From 4572-13 sp964594065 (GTDB lineage Bacteria; Planctomycetota; Phycisphaerae; Sedimentisphaerales; Anaerohalosphaeraceae), in assembly GCA_964594065.1 (NCBI GenBank), contig CAZQKX010000003.1, forward strand, positions 1 through 64,000: a DNA stretch of 64,000 nt. The letters run 5' to 3'. Under the pieces are notes generated by a model that searched no databases, had not been told where the DNA came from, and saw nothing but the letters and a program-made list of their open reading frames with translations. This document shows, in pieces, positions 8,348-17,044 of the stretch. The stretch's first letter is position 1. The number at the start of each line of letters is the position of its first letter. Position numbers and translations under genes: made by a program.

Positions 8348-9763
8348 ATGAAATCAAGAACAATTTTAGAGAACGTTAAAATCCTGTTGCTTGTCATGTT
8401 CATGCTGACTACAAGTGTCATCATAAGCCCAACATTGGCCTGCATTCCCGATGGGCTTATTGATTCTGCCACGCTGTTGTTATATGTCAGCAGTGATTCG
8501 GGGCAGACCGTTAACGTACACCGTATAACTGCTCCATGGGTTGAGACGGAAGTGACGTGGAATAATTTTGGCGGCAGTTATGATGCAGCAGTTGAAGGTT
8601 CATTTGTTGCAGATGCTGTGGGCTGGGTTTCGGTGGATGTAACCGCACTGGTTCAGCAGTGGATAGATGGAACCCATCCCAATCATGGTTTTCTGCTGGA
8701 ACAGGGAGAAACTGTTTTTACATCATATCGAAGCAGTGAATACAGCGCTGTTGAACTGCGTCCACAATTGGAAATCTGTTACACAACCTCAAGTGGTTCC
8801 ACATGCGTAGCCATTCAACGCCCCGGTGCTGAACAGGATGGTGTTGCCGACGCCTATATCTGGGAATTATATCCGGATGGAAATGGAGGTACTTCGACGT
8901 CCCTGTATACGGGCCTAATCAATGATTATGAAAAGCAAAGTCTTGTGCGTTTTGAATTTGATGTATGCGAACAGGCCTGCGGCTGTCGCTTTACCGGAGG
9001 CGGAGTCGATACGGATGGCAACTGGGATCATTCTCTTGAGAACGGAGAAATGATACGTAATGGGGCAGGCAATTTACCGGAAGGCGTCGATCGCGCACAG
9101 TTTGGCGGCCAGGCAGGTGCCAACACAGCACTGCCGCCGCAGCCTAAGGGAGAGTGGACACATCATCAACAGACAGGACCTTCTGGCGCTTTCACGTTTC
9201 ATGGCGGAACGGCTAGCGCTCCCATGGGCTCAGAGGTTTATGAGATTCGCTGTAGCGATCCCGGCGGATGCAAACCTTCCGGTGATCCTCCCAGTCCGGC
9301 CAAACAACTCGACTTCGATGGAATTGGGACATTCAAGAATATCGGAAAAGGAAAAAAGGCGCCTGAGTTTGAAAATCCTTCTCCCAATGTTACGGCTGAG
9401 GGCAAAGGCAACAAGACATTTAACGGAACGTTCCATTGGTTTGAAGTCAATATTGACGATTTAGGTGAACGAGGGGGCTTCAACTCCGGTGCGCCCAATT
9501 CAGGTGAATGTCCTGACAGCGGATTTGGCGAAAAAGGAATGGCTGAGTTGGCGAATTGCGATTGCCCCGACTTTTACCGGATAACCATCTATAATGGTGT
9601 GGATGCTGCTGATGTGACGTGGCTTGATGATGGTAATATAGATCCAGCCTCACTCCTGACAAGTCCGGACGATATCCTCTATGAGTTCTATGGGTATATC
9701 GATGGCGGCAACTTACAAATCCATTATCTGACTGGATACGATGGAAAAACGCCATGTCTATAA
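8348..9763 (+). CDS. Secreted DNRLRE-domain protein with conserved Cys-rich C-terminal domain
   Basis: Secreted 471-residue protein. It has an N-terminal signal peptide (about 1-34, ending SPTLA). Residues 35-150 resemble the C-terminal half of a DNRLRE (disaggregatase-related) beta-sandwich: SATLLLYV, VETEVTWNNFGGSYD, WVSVDVTALVQQWIDG, NHGFLLEQGE. A second stretch (about 210-470) begins CGCRFTGGGVDTDGNWDHS and continues with FGGQAGANTA, WTHHQQTGPSGAFTFHGGT, QLDFDGIGTFKNI, HWFEVNIDDLGE, CDCPDFYRITIY and FYGYIDGGNLQIH. I recall this pattern as a conserved module in secreted proteins of unknown role, often labelled post-COAP. AGGAG precedes the ATG. It has its own promoter, leader and terminator, so it is monocistronic. 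Probable surface or matrix protein; function unknown. Confidence 0.7.
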   Translation: MKSRTILENVKILLLVMFMLTTSVIISPTLACIPDGLIDSATLLLYVSSDSGQTVNVHRITAPWVETEVTWNNFGGSYDAAVEGSFVADAVGWVSVDVTALVQQWIDGTHPNHGFLLEQGETVFTSYRSSEYSAVELRPQLEICYTTSSGSTCVAIQRPGAEQDGVADAYIWELYPDGNGGTSTSLYTGLINDYEKQSLVRFEFDVCEQACGCRFTGGGVDTDGNWDHSLENGEMIRNGAGNLPEGVDRAQFGGQAGANTALPPQPKGEWTHHQQTGPSGAFTFHGGTASAPMGSEVYEIRCSDPGGCKPSGDPPSPAKQLDFDGIGTFKNIGKGKKAPEFENPSPNVTAEGKGNKTFNGTFHWFEVNIDDLGERGGFNSGAPNSGECPDSGFGEKGMAELANCDCPDFYRITIYNGVDAADVTWLDDGNIDPASLLTSPDDILYEFYGYIDGGNLQIHYLTGYDGKTPCL

Positions 9764-9783
9764 AACTTGAAGTTAAATAACCA

Positions 9784-9806
9784 GGGGCGAGAAATCGCCC
9801 CTTTTT
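9784..9806 (+). terminator. Perfect intrinsic terminator
   Basis: GGGGCGA, GAAA tetraloop, TCGCCCC, then TTTTT: a 7-bp GC-rich stem with a GNRA loop and U tract, 20 bases after the secreted protein's stop codon. Bases 9807-10033 show nothing else recognisable. Confidence 0.92.
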
Positions 9807-10033
9807 CTAGTGTGGTGTTCTATAATCGTAAACGAAGACATGTACGAAATGAAACAGGAACGGGAAAAGTCCACTGTCCGTCAGCCTGTTAGCACCTCAT
9901 GGATAATACTCAATTAGTTGTAGTTTTGGTTGTAAATCAGAACTGGACTGAGAGGTGCGTGAATCATAACTTACAAAGATGTATCAGTTTATGAGTACTA
10001 TACGCTGTGAGATGCAAATGGTTATTAAACACG

Positions 10034-10612
10034 TTATACATTTCGATTTCGATACAGGTTCGGATCCACGGTTTCGGCCATGGCTTGTTCGTTCAAGCCG
10101 CCGCCGAGGAATTCGTTAATTCTTTTTGCCTGTACCAGAGCATTGTCAATCATATCACGATGGTTAACATACAGTACATCAAAGTTGGGCTGTTGGCTGA
10201 TCCATTGTTCACATTTTTTTAGTTCAGCAGCAAACATCGCGGCCATCTGCTCATCGGGTATGCCGCCTCCGCCCTTGCCGGATCGGTCAAGCATTTTTTT
10301 CTGCGACGCCAGCACTTCTTTTATATCACGCTGCATAAAAACCACACGATACCGGTAGTCAGCCGGCAAGTCATACAAGAGCCGGTACACCATCTTAACA
10401 ACCTTTCCCGCAGCGTCGGTCAGCCATGATGCGTCCTCTTCGGTTTTCTTAACCGCCTCGAACTCGTAATAGCCCTTAGGATTATCTTCATCGGCCTTTC
10501 GAATATTATCGATGAGTGGCTCGATCCCGCCTGCATGAATCGCCTTCATCATCATCGATGTGCCCGATCGGGGCAGCCCTGATACAACAATCACTTCATC
10601 CTGCTGACTCAT
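10034..10612 (-). CDS. Sulfotransferase-family P-loop protein
   Basis: 192-residue protein with the PAPS-binding P-loop of sulfotransferases at residues 9-19 (VVSGLPRSGTS). A 3'-phosphate-binding-like segment follows (YRVVFMQRDIKEVLASQKKM, about 95-115) and FDVLYVNHRDMID near 150. It is shorter than typical sulfotransferases (250-300) and may be a minimal member or act on a small or carrier-bound substrate. Planctomycetota carry many such paralogues. Its ATG overlaps the stop of the P-type ATPase gene by 4 bases (ATGA), so the two are translationally coupled. Acceptor unknown; cytoplasmic with no signal peptide. The C-terminus is at 10034 with no terminator visible. Confidence 0.75.
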   Translation of the reverse strand: MSQQDEVIVVSGLPRSGTSMMMKAIHAGGIEPLIDNIRKADEDNPKGYYEFEAVKKTEEDASWLTDAAGKVVKMVYRLLYDLPADYRYRVVFMQRDIKEVLASQKKMLDRSGKGGGGIPDEQMAAMFAAELKKCEQWISQQPNFDVLYVNHRDMIDNALVQAKRINEFLGGGLNEQAMAETVDPNLYRNRNV

Positions 10613-13332
10613 AATTGACGTTCCTTTATGCTACTCACTGTTGATTTTCCGGTTCGCAATTTACAAAGCTGTCCAATAATACACGTAGAAAGACTCGCCG
10701 CTAAAACTAATATCCAGCCTTTGAGCCCCGGATGCGTCAGCTTCAAAATACGCGCCGCCACCGGCACATAAACAGCGACCAGAAGTAATCCGATACACGT
10801 TGCCAATGCGCCCCAGACATAGGGGTTGGTCACGATTTCGTTATCAAACAAAGTTGTTTTTCGTCCACGCATATTGAAGATATGCCACAGTTGTGAAAAA
10901 GCAAGCGTCAGGAATGATACGGTCACTGCCTGCTCGACTTCCATGCCCAGCTTAAACGCAAGTGCAAACGCCGTCAAAACAGAAACCGTCAGCAGAAGCC
11001 CATAACCAAAGATCGATGTCCATCCGCTTTTCTGTAGGATCGGCTCATCGGATGACCGCGGCGGTGTCTCCATCATTCCGGGGTTTCCCTTGCCGACGCC
11101 CAGTGCCAAAGCGGGAAATACATCGGTCACAAGATTCAAAAACAGAATTTGCAGCGGTAAAATCGGCATGGGCGCGTTAACGACAGAAGCAGCGAAAACA
11201 ACCATGACTTCACTTATGTTACAGGACAGCAGGTAGATCACGAATTTCCGGATATTCTCAAAAATGATCCGGCCCTGTTCAACCGCGACAATGATCGTTG
11301 AAAACGCATCATCTTTGAGCACCATATCCGCTGCTTCACAGGCCACCTGCGTTCCTCGCTGTCCCATCGCAATCCCGATGTCGGCTTTCTTTAACGCCGG
11401 AGCATCATTGACCCCATCACCGGTCATGGCCACTACAGCGCCGGCCTGCTGGTGAACCGCGATCAGATCGAGCTTTTGCTTTGGACTGACCCGTGCAAAC
11501 ACCGGCGTTCGGCGATATCGCTTCTGGTCATCAGGCGACATCGCTTCGAATGGGATGATATCCTTTCCAACAACCGCAATGTCCTGATCTGTTTCAGCTA
11601 ATCCGATTGAAGCGGCAATGCTGGCGGCTGTCTTGGGATGGTCGCCGGTAACCATGACGATCTGAATCCCGGCGTTTTGACAGGCCTGGATAGCCTGACT
11701 GACATCTGCCCGGGCGGGGTCTTCCATGCACACCAACCCGACAAATTCAAGCTCATGATACGGATCGGCATCGATCGAGTCTTCTTCTTTCATTGCCAGA
11801 GCTAATACACGATATCCCTTTTCCGCCAGTTGGGTATTTCGCCTCTGCCAATAGGTCTTCCATTTCTCATCGAGCGGTTGTCGTCCACTTTCAGTCGCTA
11901 CCCATGAAGAATCTTCAATGATCGATTCCAGCGCCCCCTTAACGGCAACCCAGTACTTATCGCCTGACCGATTAAATGTCGCCATTTTTTTGGTATCGGA
12001 ATCGAAGGCTTCCTCCCGCTCCTCCGGAAATTCCTGATTGAGTTTTTCATAATCGATCGGTGCCTTCTCTGCCGCAGCCAGCAGCGCTACCTCGAGCGGA
12101 TCTCCAACACCGGTTGCATCGCCTTTTGATTTATTGAGGGAAGCATTATTACACAATACGCCGATCTTGAGCATATTTGCCACCCTCTCATTTTGGAGAG
12201 GCTCTATCGGCTGGTTGCTAACGAGAAATTCCGCCCGGCTCTGTTGGTCACCGGCAGTGATCATGATGTCCTGATCGGTAAGGATCAGGCCGGTAACCGT
12301 CATCTTGTTTTCGGTCAGGGTTCCGGTTTTATCCGTGCAAATAACACTAACCCCGCCAAGGGTTTCCACGGCAGCTAATTCGTTGACCATGGCATTTCGA
12401 CGGGCCATTCGCATCATGCCGCGTGCCAGGGCCAGCGTTGCAACGATCGGCAAACCCTCCGGGATCGCCGCAACCGCCAGTGCAATGGCTGTTTCGATCA
12501 TCATCTTTACATCTTTACCGCTTCTGATCCCGGCAACGGCAATAATCACGATCAGTAATGTTGTAACCCAAAGAAGATGTCGGCCCAATCGATCCAGCCG
12601 TTTCTCCAGCGGTGTCACCTCATCTTCAGCCTTTTGAACCAAATCTGTGATCTTTCCCAACTCCGTATCCATACCGGTAGCCGTAACGATCGCCTCACCG
12701 GAACCACGTGTAATGGAGGTGCCCTTGTAGAGCATGTTTTTGCGGTCCGCCAGAATAGCCGATTCGTCAATGGCTTCGATCTGCTTGTTAACGGGCAGGG
12801 ATTCGCCGGTCAGGACGGATTCATCGGCCTGAAGTTTGGCGGAAAACACCAGCCGCATATCGGCACTGACAATATCGCCGCCTTCGAGGATGACGATGTC
12901 GCCGGGCACCAATTGACGCGCAGTGACTTCTTTAATATGTCCGTTTCGACGCACCTTTGCGGTCACACGCTCCATTTTATGCAATGCTTCCATTGAACGG
13001 ACCGCCTTGAGCTCCATAAAAAAGCCAATGGCCGTGTTAATGGCAATCACACCAAATATCGCAAAGCCATCCGCCCATTCGTGAAATGCAAATGACAGCA
13101 ACGCCGCAACAGCCAAGAGAATCACGATCAGACTTTTGACCTGATTGAACAAAATGATCCAGGGATTTTTCTTCTCGGCCTGACGAAGACGATTCGGACC
13201 ATACTGTTTGAGCCGCTTGATGACTTGCCCTTTCCCAAGACCTTCCTGGCGTGTCACCTGAGACTGCTGAAGAATCGCTTCCGCATCCAGGCTCCAGGGA
13301 TTTGAAATCAATGTTGGTTTTTGTGATCCCAT
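10609..13332 (-). CDS. Cation-transporting P-type ATPase (P2A, Ca2+ type)
   Basis: Membrane pump of 907 residues. Order: cation-ATPase N-domain (about 10-75, EGLGKGQVIKRLKQYGPN), TM1-2, actuator domain with the TGES motif (SVLTGESLPVNK), TM3-4 with PEGLPIVATLALARGM, phosphorylation site CTDKTGTLTENKM, nucleotide-binding domain with KGALE, hinge TGDGVNDAPALKKADIGIAMG, then TM5-10. PEGLP in TM4 and overall length place it with SERCA/PMR1-like Ca2+ pumps rather than heavy-metal pumps; the exact cation is inferred. The ATG at 13332 is preferred to a GTG nine bases upstream. It is first in a two-gene unit with the sulfotransferase (4-base overlap) and divergent from the homocysteine cassette. Confidence 0.9.
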   Translation of the reverse strand: MGSQKPTLISNPWSLDAEAILQQSQVTRQEGLGKGQVIKRLKQYGPNRLRQAEKKNPWIILFNQVKSLIVILLAVAALLSFAFHEWADGFAIFGVIAINTAIGFFMELKAVRSMEALHKMERVTAKVRRNGHIKEVTARQLVPGDIVILEGGDIVSADMRLVFSAKLQADESVLTGESLPVNKQIEAIDESAILADRKNMLYKGTSITRGSGEAIVTATGMDTELGKITDLVQKAEDEVTPLEKRLDRLGRHLLWVTTLLIVIIAVAGIRSGKDVKMMIETAIALAVAAIPEGLPIVATLALARGMMRMARRNAMVNELAAVETLGGVSVICTDKTGTLTENKMTVTGLILTDQDIMITAGDQQSRAEFLVSNQPIEPLQNERVANMLKIGVLCNNASLNKSKGDATGVGDPLEVALLAAAEKAPIDYEKLNQEFPEEREEAFDSDTKKMATFNRSGDKYWVAVKGALESIIEDSSWVATESGRQPLDEKWKTYWQRRNTQLAEKGYRVLALAMKEEDSIDADPYHELEFVGLVCMEDPARADVSQAIQACQNAGIQIVMVTGDHPKTAASIAASIGLAETDQDIAVVGKDIIPFEAMSPDDQKRYRRTPVFARVSPKQKLDLIAVHQQAGAVVAMTGDGVNDAPALKKADIGIAMGQRGTQVACEAADMVLKDDAFSTIIVAVEQGRIIFENIRKFVIYLLSCNISEVMVVFAASVVNAPMPILPLQILFLNLVTDVFPALALGVGKGNPGMMETPPRSSDEPILQKSGWTSIFGYGLLLTVSVLTAFALAFKLGMEVEQAVTVSFLTLAFSQLWHIFNMRGRKTTLFDNEIVTNPYVWGALATCIGLLLVAVYVPVAARILKLTHPGLKGWILVLAASLSTCIIGQLCKLRTGKSTVSSIKERQL

Positions 13333-13484
13333 AAAAAACACCTAACTCCATATAAAAGAATTCGATCGCGTCTTCCGTGCTCGAAGTATTAAACGCAGAA
13401 AACCGCAACGTGTTGACTTAAAAACACAACATCCAGAAAAATACCTTTATTTAAGGTCAAATTCAAGCAGATTCCCAAAACCTC

Positions 13485-13512
13485 TTGAAAAGATATCCTT
13501 TTCTGATACGAT
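13485..13512 (+). promoter_or_regulatory. Probable promoter of the homocysteine cassette
   Basis: TTGAAA (13485-13490), 16-base spacer, TACGAT (13507-13512), 40 bases before the HcyBio ATG. No SAM riboswitch was seen in the 13342-13551 gap. Confidence 0.45.
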
Positions 13513-13551
13513 ATTCGGCAATGTTAATAGTGATTGGGAAAGCACAGCACA

Positions 13552-14742
13552 ATGAAAACATACGAACAGATCAACGACCGTATTGAATCCGGCAAAGCTG
13601 TCGTCCTGACAGCCGATGAAATCATGGACTACGTGGACAAAAAGGGCCTTGAGGCCGCGGCTGAAGAAGTCGATGTGGTTACCACCGCGACATTTGGACC
13701 GATGTGTTCATCGGGGTGCTTTTTGAACTTCGGCCACTCCAAGCCCAAGATCCGCATGTCCGAGGCATGGATCCAGGACGTGCTCGTTTATACCGGCATC
13801 GCGGCGGTCGATGTGTACCTGGGAGCCACCCAGATCCGTCACAATGACCCGGCCAACATGTATCCTCCCGGCGAATTCCGGTATGGCGGCGGTCATGTCA
13901 TTGAAGACCTCATCGCAGGCAAGACGCTTCAACTGTTTGCCTTGTCTTACGGTACGGACTGCTATCCACTGCGTGAACTGCGAACCTATTTTACGATTAA
14001 TGACCTGAATCAGGCTACGATGGTCAATCCGCGGAACTGCTATCAGAATTATAATGTCGCGATCAACAACACGGATAAAACAATCTATACTTATATGGGC
14101 AAACTGGAGCCGAATCAAAAGAACGCCAACTACTGTTCTGCCGGACAGCTTTCCCCGTTACTGAACGACCCCTATTATGACACCATCGGCGTGGGAACCC
14201 GCATCTGGCTGGCGGGTGCACAAGGCCATGTGTATGCCGAAGGAACACAGCATGCCGGCGCATGCGAACGCACACCCGGCGGCGTGCCGACCGGCGGTGC
14301 GGGAACGCTGGCATTGACAGCCGACATGAAACAGATGAATAAAGAGTATGTCCGGGGCGTCAGTTTTCCCGGTTATGGAATATCGCTGGCAGTGGGCGTT
14401 GGAATCCCGATCCCTATCCTGAACGAAGAGATACTGAAACGAGCCTGTGTCCGTGACCGCGATATTCTCGCGCCCGTGATCGATTATGGAAAAGATTACC
14501 CGCAAAACACCGGCAAAACTGTCTGTCAGGTCAATTACGAACAGCTGCGCAGCGGTGAAATTGAAATCGACGGCAAAAAAGTAACGGTGGGCTCACTGTC
14601 TTCCTATTATAAGGCCTTGGAAATCGCGAACCTGCTGGCCGATGAGGTCCGGCGGGGAGATTTCCAGCTTGCCGAACCCATCGCGGCATTGCCTAAGAAG
14701 TCGAAAATGAAGCCGCTGGTGAAAAGGAAACAACCCAAATGA
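13552..14742 (+). CDS. HcyBio homocysteine biosynthesis protein (L-aspartate semialdehyde sulfurtransferase)
   Basis: 396-residue protein of the HcyBio family (COG1900, formerly DUF39). With the NIL/ferredoxin partner it converts L-aspartate semialdehyde to homocysteine using a sulfur donor, bypassing the homoserine route. Conserved features: ATFGPMCSSGCFLNFGH (about 40-56, paired cysteines), GEFRYGGGHVIEDLIAGK, NPRNCYQNYNVA, CSAGQLSPLLNDP, GTQHAGACERTPGG, and PIPILNEEILKRACVRD. A basic tail (KKSKMKPLVKRKQPK) follows. The ATG at 13552 has GGGAA upstream; a TTG 18 bases earlier is less likely. It overlaps the next gene by 4 bases (ATGA), so expression is coupled. The family is concentrated in anaerobes (archaea, Deltaproteobacteria, Planctomycetota). 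High confidence in family; direct activity inferred from characterised relatives. Confidence 0.93.
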   Translation: MKTYEQINDRIESGKAVVLTADEIMDYVDKKGLEAAAEEVDVVTTATFGPMCSSGCFLNFGHSKPKIRMSEAWIQDVLVYTGIAAVDVYLGATQIRHNDPANMYPPGEFRYGGGHVIEDLIAGKTLQLFALSYGTDCYPLRELRTYFTINDLNQATMVNPRNCYQNYNVAINNTDKTIYTYMGKLEPNQKNANYCSAGQLSPLLNDPYYDTIGVGTRIWLAGAQGHVYAEGTQHAGACERTPGGVPTGGAGTLALTADMKQMNKEYVRGVSFPGYGISLAVGVGIPIPILNEEILKRACVRDRDILAPVIDYGKDYPQNTGKTVCQVNYEQLRSGEIEIDGKKVTVGSLSSYYKALEIANLLADEVRRGDFQLAEPIAALPKKSKMKPLVKRKQPK

Positions 14743-15158
14743 GCGAAACAATTACTAAAAAACTAATGCTGTATTTTCCGAGATGCGAGTGCGAAAAACC
14801 GATTATCTTCCACTTGGTCAAGGACTATGATCTTATCGTTAACGTCTTTCGCGCCAAAGTAACCCCGGAAGAAGAAGGATTTCTCGTACTGGACGTCACG
14901 GGAACCGAAAAGCAGATCCAGAACGGCATCGACTTTGTCAAAACGTTTAATGTAACCGTCAACTTTACCGGCAAAGGCGTCACCCGGGACGAACAGCAGT
15001 GCACCCATTGCGGCTATTGTATCCCCTACTGCCCTACCGGCGCATTGAGCATTACTGACGATGTCACCCGGCAGGTTGCATACGATGAAACCAAATGCAT
15101 CGAATGTCTGGCCTGTATTCGCGTTTGTCCTTTTGGCGCCTGTACATCGGCCTTTTAG
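14739..15158 (+). CDS. NIL-domain / 2[4Fe-4S] ferredoxin protein of the homocysteine cassette
   Basis: 139-residue cytoplasmic protein. Residues about 8-78 form a NIL domain (small-molecule-binding ferredoxin-like fold; KLMLYFPRCECEKPIIFHL). Residues 84-135 hold two cluster motifs, CTHCGYCIPYCPTGAL and CIECLACIRVCPFGA, each CxxCxxCxxxCP. This arrangement matches the MA1822-type partner of HcyBio, thought to deliver electrons or sulfur during aspartate semialdehyde sulfuration. The start overlaps the HcyBio stop (ATGA) and the UPF0280 gene starts 11 bases after its stop. Four extra cysteines (CECEK) at the N-terminus are also usual for this family. Confidence 0.92.
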   Translation: MSETITKKLMLYFPRCECEKPIIFHLVKDYDLIVNVFRAKVTPEEEGFLVLDVTGTEKQIQNGIDFVKTFNVTVNFTGKGVTRDEQQCTHCGYCIPYCPTGALSITDDVTRQVAYDETKCIECLACIRVCPFGACTSAF

Positions 15159-15168
15159 GCACAACGGC

Positions 15169-15864
15169 ATGGACTCTCAACGCATTTATAAGCCGTTTGT
15201 GTACAAAGATGCGGCCTTTCAAATCTGTTGCCGGCATTTTGACATCGTCACGGAAGAAATTATTCGGCAACGAAAAATACTGGAAGACTATATCGCCCGG
15301 AATCCGGATTTTCAGCATTCCCTGAAACCGATGGAAGTAACAACGGATGCACCCGAAGCAGCCCGGCGAATGGCGAAAGCCGCGCAGTTGGTCGGAGTCG
15401 GCCCAATGGCGGCGGTTGCCGGAACAATGGCTCAACTGGCCGCCGAAGCCGGAATCAAATCCGGTGCCGATGAGGTCATCGTGGAAAACGGCGGCGATAT
15501 CTATCTGCAGATAACAAGCCCTATTACCTTAGGTATATACTCCGGTACAGCCCAGAAAATCAATGCCCTGGCCTTTCAATTGCAGCCGGAACAGACACCC
15601 GTCGCGATCTGTTCATCCTCCGGCAAAATGGGCCATTCGATGAGCTTGGGAGACTGCGACCTGGCGACCGTCGTCGCCAAAGATGCTGCTTTGGCCGATA
15701 CCGCTGCGACACAGGCAGCCAACTTGGTCAAGACCGAAGACGATGTCGAACCGACATTGAACCGAATTGCGGCGATTGAAGGGATTGACGGCGTACTGAT
15801 TGTAAAAAACGGCAATGTCGGTCTGGCGGGAAAACTGCCCCCTCTTGTTAAAACTGCATCATAA
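15169..15864 (+). CDS. UPF0280 family protein (COG2122), third gene of homocysteine cassette
   Basis: 231-residue protein resembling UPF0280/COG2122 (ApbE-like fold). Conserved stretches: VGVGPMAAVAGTMAQLAAE, GADEVIVENGGDIYLQI, ICSSSGKMGHSMSLGDCDLATVVAKDAALADTAATQAAN. COG2122 proteins are genetically linked with COG1900 and the NIL-ferredoxin in homocysteine synthesis, but their chemical step is not settled. ATG at 15169 is chosen; the in-frame open stretch before it overlaps the ferredoxin gene and lacks family similarity. It is the last gene of the three-gene operon; tRNA-Arg with its own promoter follows. Confidence 0.88.
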   Translation: MDSQRIYKPFVYKDAAFQICCRHFDIVTEEIIRQRKILEDYIARNPDFQHSLKPMEVTTDAPEAARRMAKAAQLVGVGPMAAVAGTMAQLAAEAGIKSGADEVIVENGGDIYLQITSPITLGIYSGTAQKINALAFQLQPEQTPVAICSSSGKMGHSMSLGDCDLATVVAKDAALADTAATQAANLVKTEDDVEPTLNRIAAIEGIDGVLIVKNGNVGLAGKLPPLVKTAS

Positions 15865-15872
15865 TTAAGCTG

Positions 15873-15901
15873 TTGACACAAAATGGGGCTTCTGATATAG
15901 T
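15873..15901 (+). promoter_or_regulatory. Strong promoter of tRNA-Arg
   Basis: TTGACA (15873-15878), 17-base spacer, TATAGT (15896-15901), 14 bases before the mature tRNA 5' end. Best sigma-70 match in the window. Confidence 0.85.
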
Positions 15902-15914
15902 ACCGCTCTCTTAA

Positions 15915-15988
15915 GCGCCCGTAGCTCAATTGGATAGAGCATTGGTCTTCGGAACCAAGGGTTGGGGGTTCGACTCCCTCCGGGCGTG
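15915..15988 (+). tRNA. tRNA-Arg (anticodon TCG)
   Basis: Complete cloverleaf of 74 bases: acceptor GCGCCCG/CGGGCGT (G1-U72 wobble), D arm GCTC/GAGC, anticodon stem TTGGT/ACCAA with loop CTTCGGA so anticodon TCG (15949-15951), T arm GGGGG-TTCGACT-CCCTC, discriminator G at 15988. The 3' CCA is not encoded and must be added after transcription. It decodes CGA and, by wobble, CGG. No terminator is obvious downstream. Confidence 0.97.
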
Positions 15989-16071
15989 TTATATCAGAAT
16001 ACTGAAGCTAATCCGAAAGAACGCCGGCCTCCTTTAATTTCCCCAAAATGTTAACTCCCGGCTTATGAATG

Positions 16072-16995
16072 TCATTTGCGTTTTCTTAAGGCAAGACCGC
16101 CAAGGGCAAGCAGAAAAAGTGCAGCGGGTTCAGGGATAGAGGCGACACGAAATCCGACCTCGTCACCTTCATAATACGGAGCGCCATTGGCGATTCGGTT
16201 AGACGATCTGAGGTAGTTATTGTTAGCGAAACAAGAACCGCCCCGGACACCCCGATTGGAACCAGATAGATATTCACTGGAATAATACGGGCTTTCCATC
16301 CACTCCCAAACGTTTCCCACCATATCAAAGGTACCATTTAATTCTTCACTGCCGCTACCGGCATCCCACGGCCCGTAAGGAGAGTTGGGATACCCGTTAT
16401 CATTAAAATTCCAACCTGTCTGTGTAGGCTCAACATCTCCAACTGTTGCCCAAGTTTGTAGGCTCGTTCCGTTCCAATAGGCTGCCTTGACCCATTCATC
16501 CTCTGTTGGAAGGAAATAAAACGCATTACTGTTGCGATAGGGATTGCTCTCATTGTATCCCAAATCACCTGATTCCCACATAGCAAAGGTGTAATCACCC
16601 GTTCCTTGTGTACTGATAAATTTGTAGGCCGCCTGATAGCCAGCGTCTATGTTAAGCCAGTTAACAAACTGAGCGGCCTCATACCAACTGATCCGATTGG
16701 TTGGAACGTTTGTGCTCACCCAAGTAGCATTTTCATCATAGGCTTCAGATGGATTTCCCGTTACCAAACCATACTCATTCTTGAACTTATTCCACTGGTC
16801 GTTCGTGATCTCATAGGTTCCCATGCGATAGTCTTTGTTAACAATACCGTAACCACTGGCAGGATTCGTATCGCCTGAAATTGGCACAAATTCAATGGTA
16901 AACTCATTGGCGGTTCCTTCGGCGAATGTGTCGGCGGATGCAATACCAGTGATAAATGCTAAGACAGCGATTGACAGCAGAATAACCCTTTTCAT
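16072..16995 (-). CDS. Secreted SUMF1/FGE-fold protein with PEP-CTERM-like tail (array copy A)
   Basis: 307-residue secreted protein. Signal peptide 1-21 (MKRVILLSIAVLAFITGIASA), a formylglycine-generating-enzyme-type domain (about 30-280; YRMGTYEITNDQW, RISWYEAAQFVNWLN, LPTEDEWVKAAYW, GTFDMVGNVWEWMESP, RGVRGGSCFANNNYLRSSNR, GFRVAS) and a sorting tail IPEP, LFLLALGGLALRKRK. It lacks the CxxxxC-type pair used for catalysis by true FGE; only one Cys is present at RGGSC. It is therefore more likely a C-type-lectin-like binding protein than a sulfatase-modifying enzyme (inference). GAGAGAGGAAAG directly precedes the ATG, the same leader as the other array members. It is the last gene of the array in transcription order. 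Confidence 0.85.
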   Translation of the reverse strand: MKRVILLSIAVLAFITGIASADTFAEGTANEFTIEFVPISGDTNPASGYGIVNKDYRMGTYEITNDQWNKFKNEYGLVTGNPSEAYDENATWVSTNVPTNRISWYEAAQFVNWLNIDAGYQAAYKFISTQGTGDYTFAMWESGDLGYNESNPYRNSNAFYFLPTEDEWVKAAYWNGTSLQTWATVGDVEPTQTGWNFNDNGYPNSPYGPWDAGSGSEELNGTFDMVGNVWEWMESPYYSSEYLSGSNRGVRGGSCFANNNYLRSSNRIANGAPYYEGDEVGFRVASIPEPAALFLLALGGLALRKRK

Positions 16996-17044
16996 CTTTC
17001 CTCTCTCTAAAATCTTTTTCTCTTCTGTTTCTCAAATGCTTCAA

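Noticed and set aside
13342..13551. SAM or other sulfur-responsive riboswitch before the homocysteine cassette
   Set aside because: No conserved SAM-I/II/III cores were seen; the promoter-like boxes at 13485-13512 leave a leader of only about 35 bases.
16072..16995. Functional formylglycine-generating enzyme
   Set aside because: Copies A, B, D and E lack the conserved cysteine pair, carry PEP-CTERM-like tails, and no sulfatase gene is adjacent.
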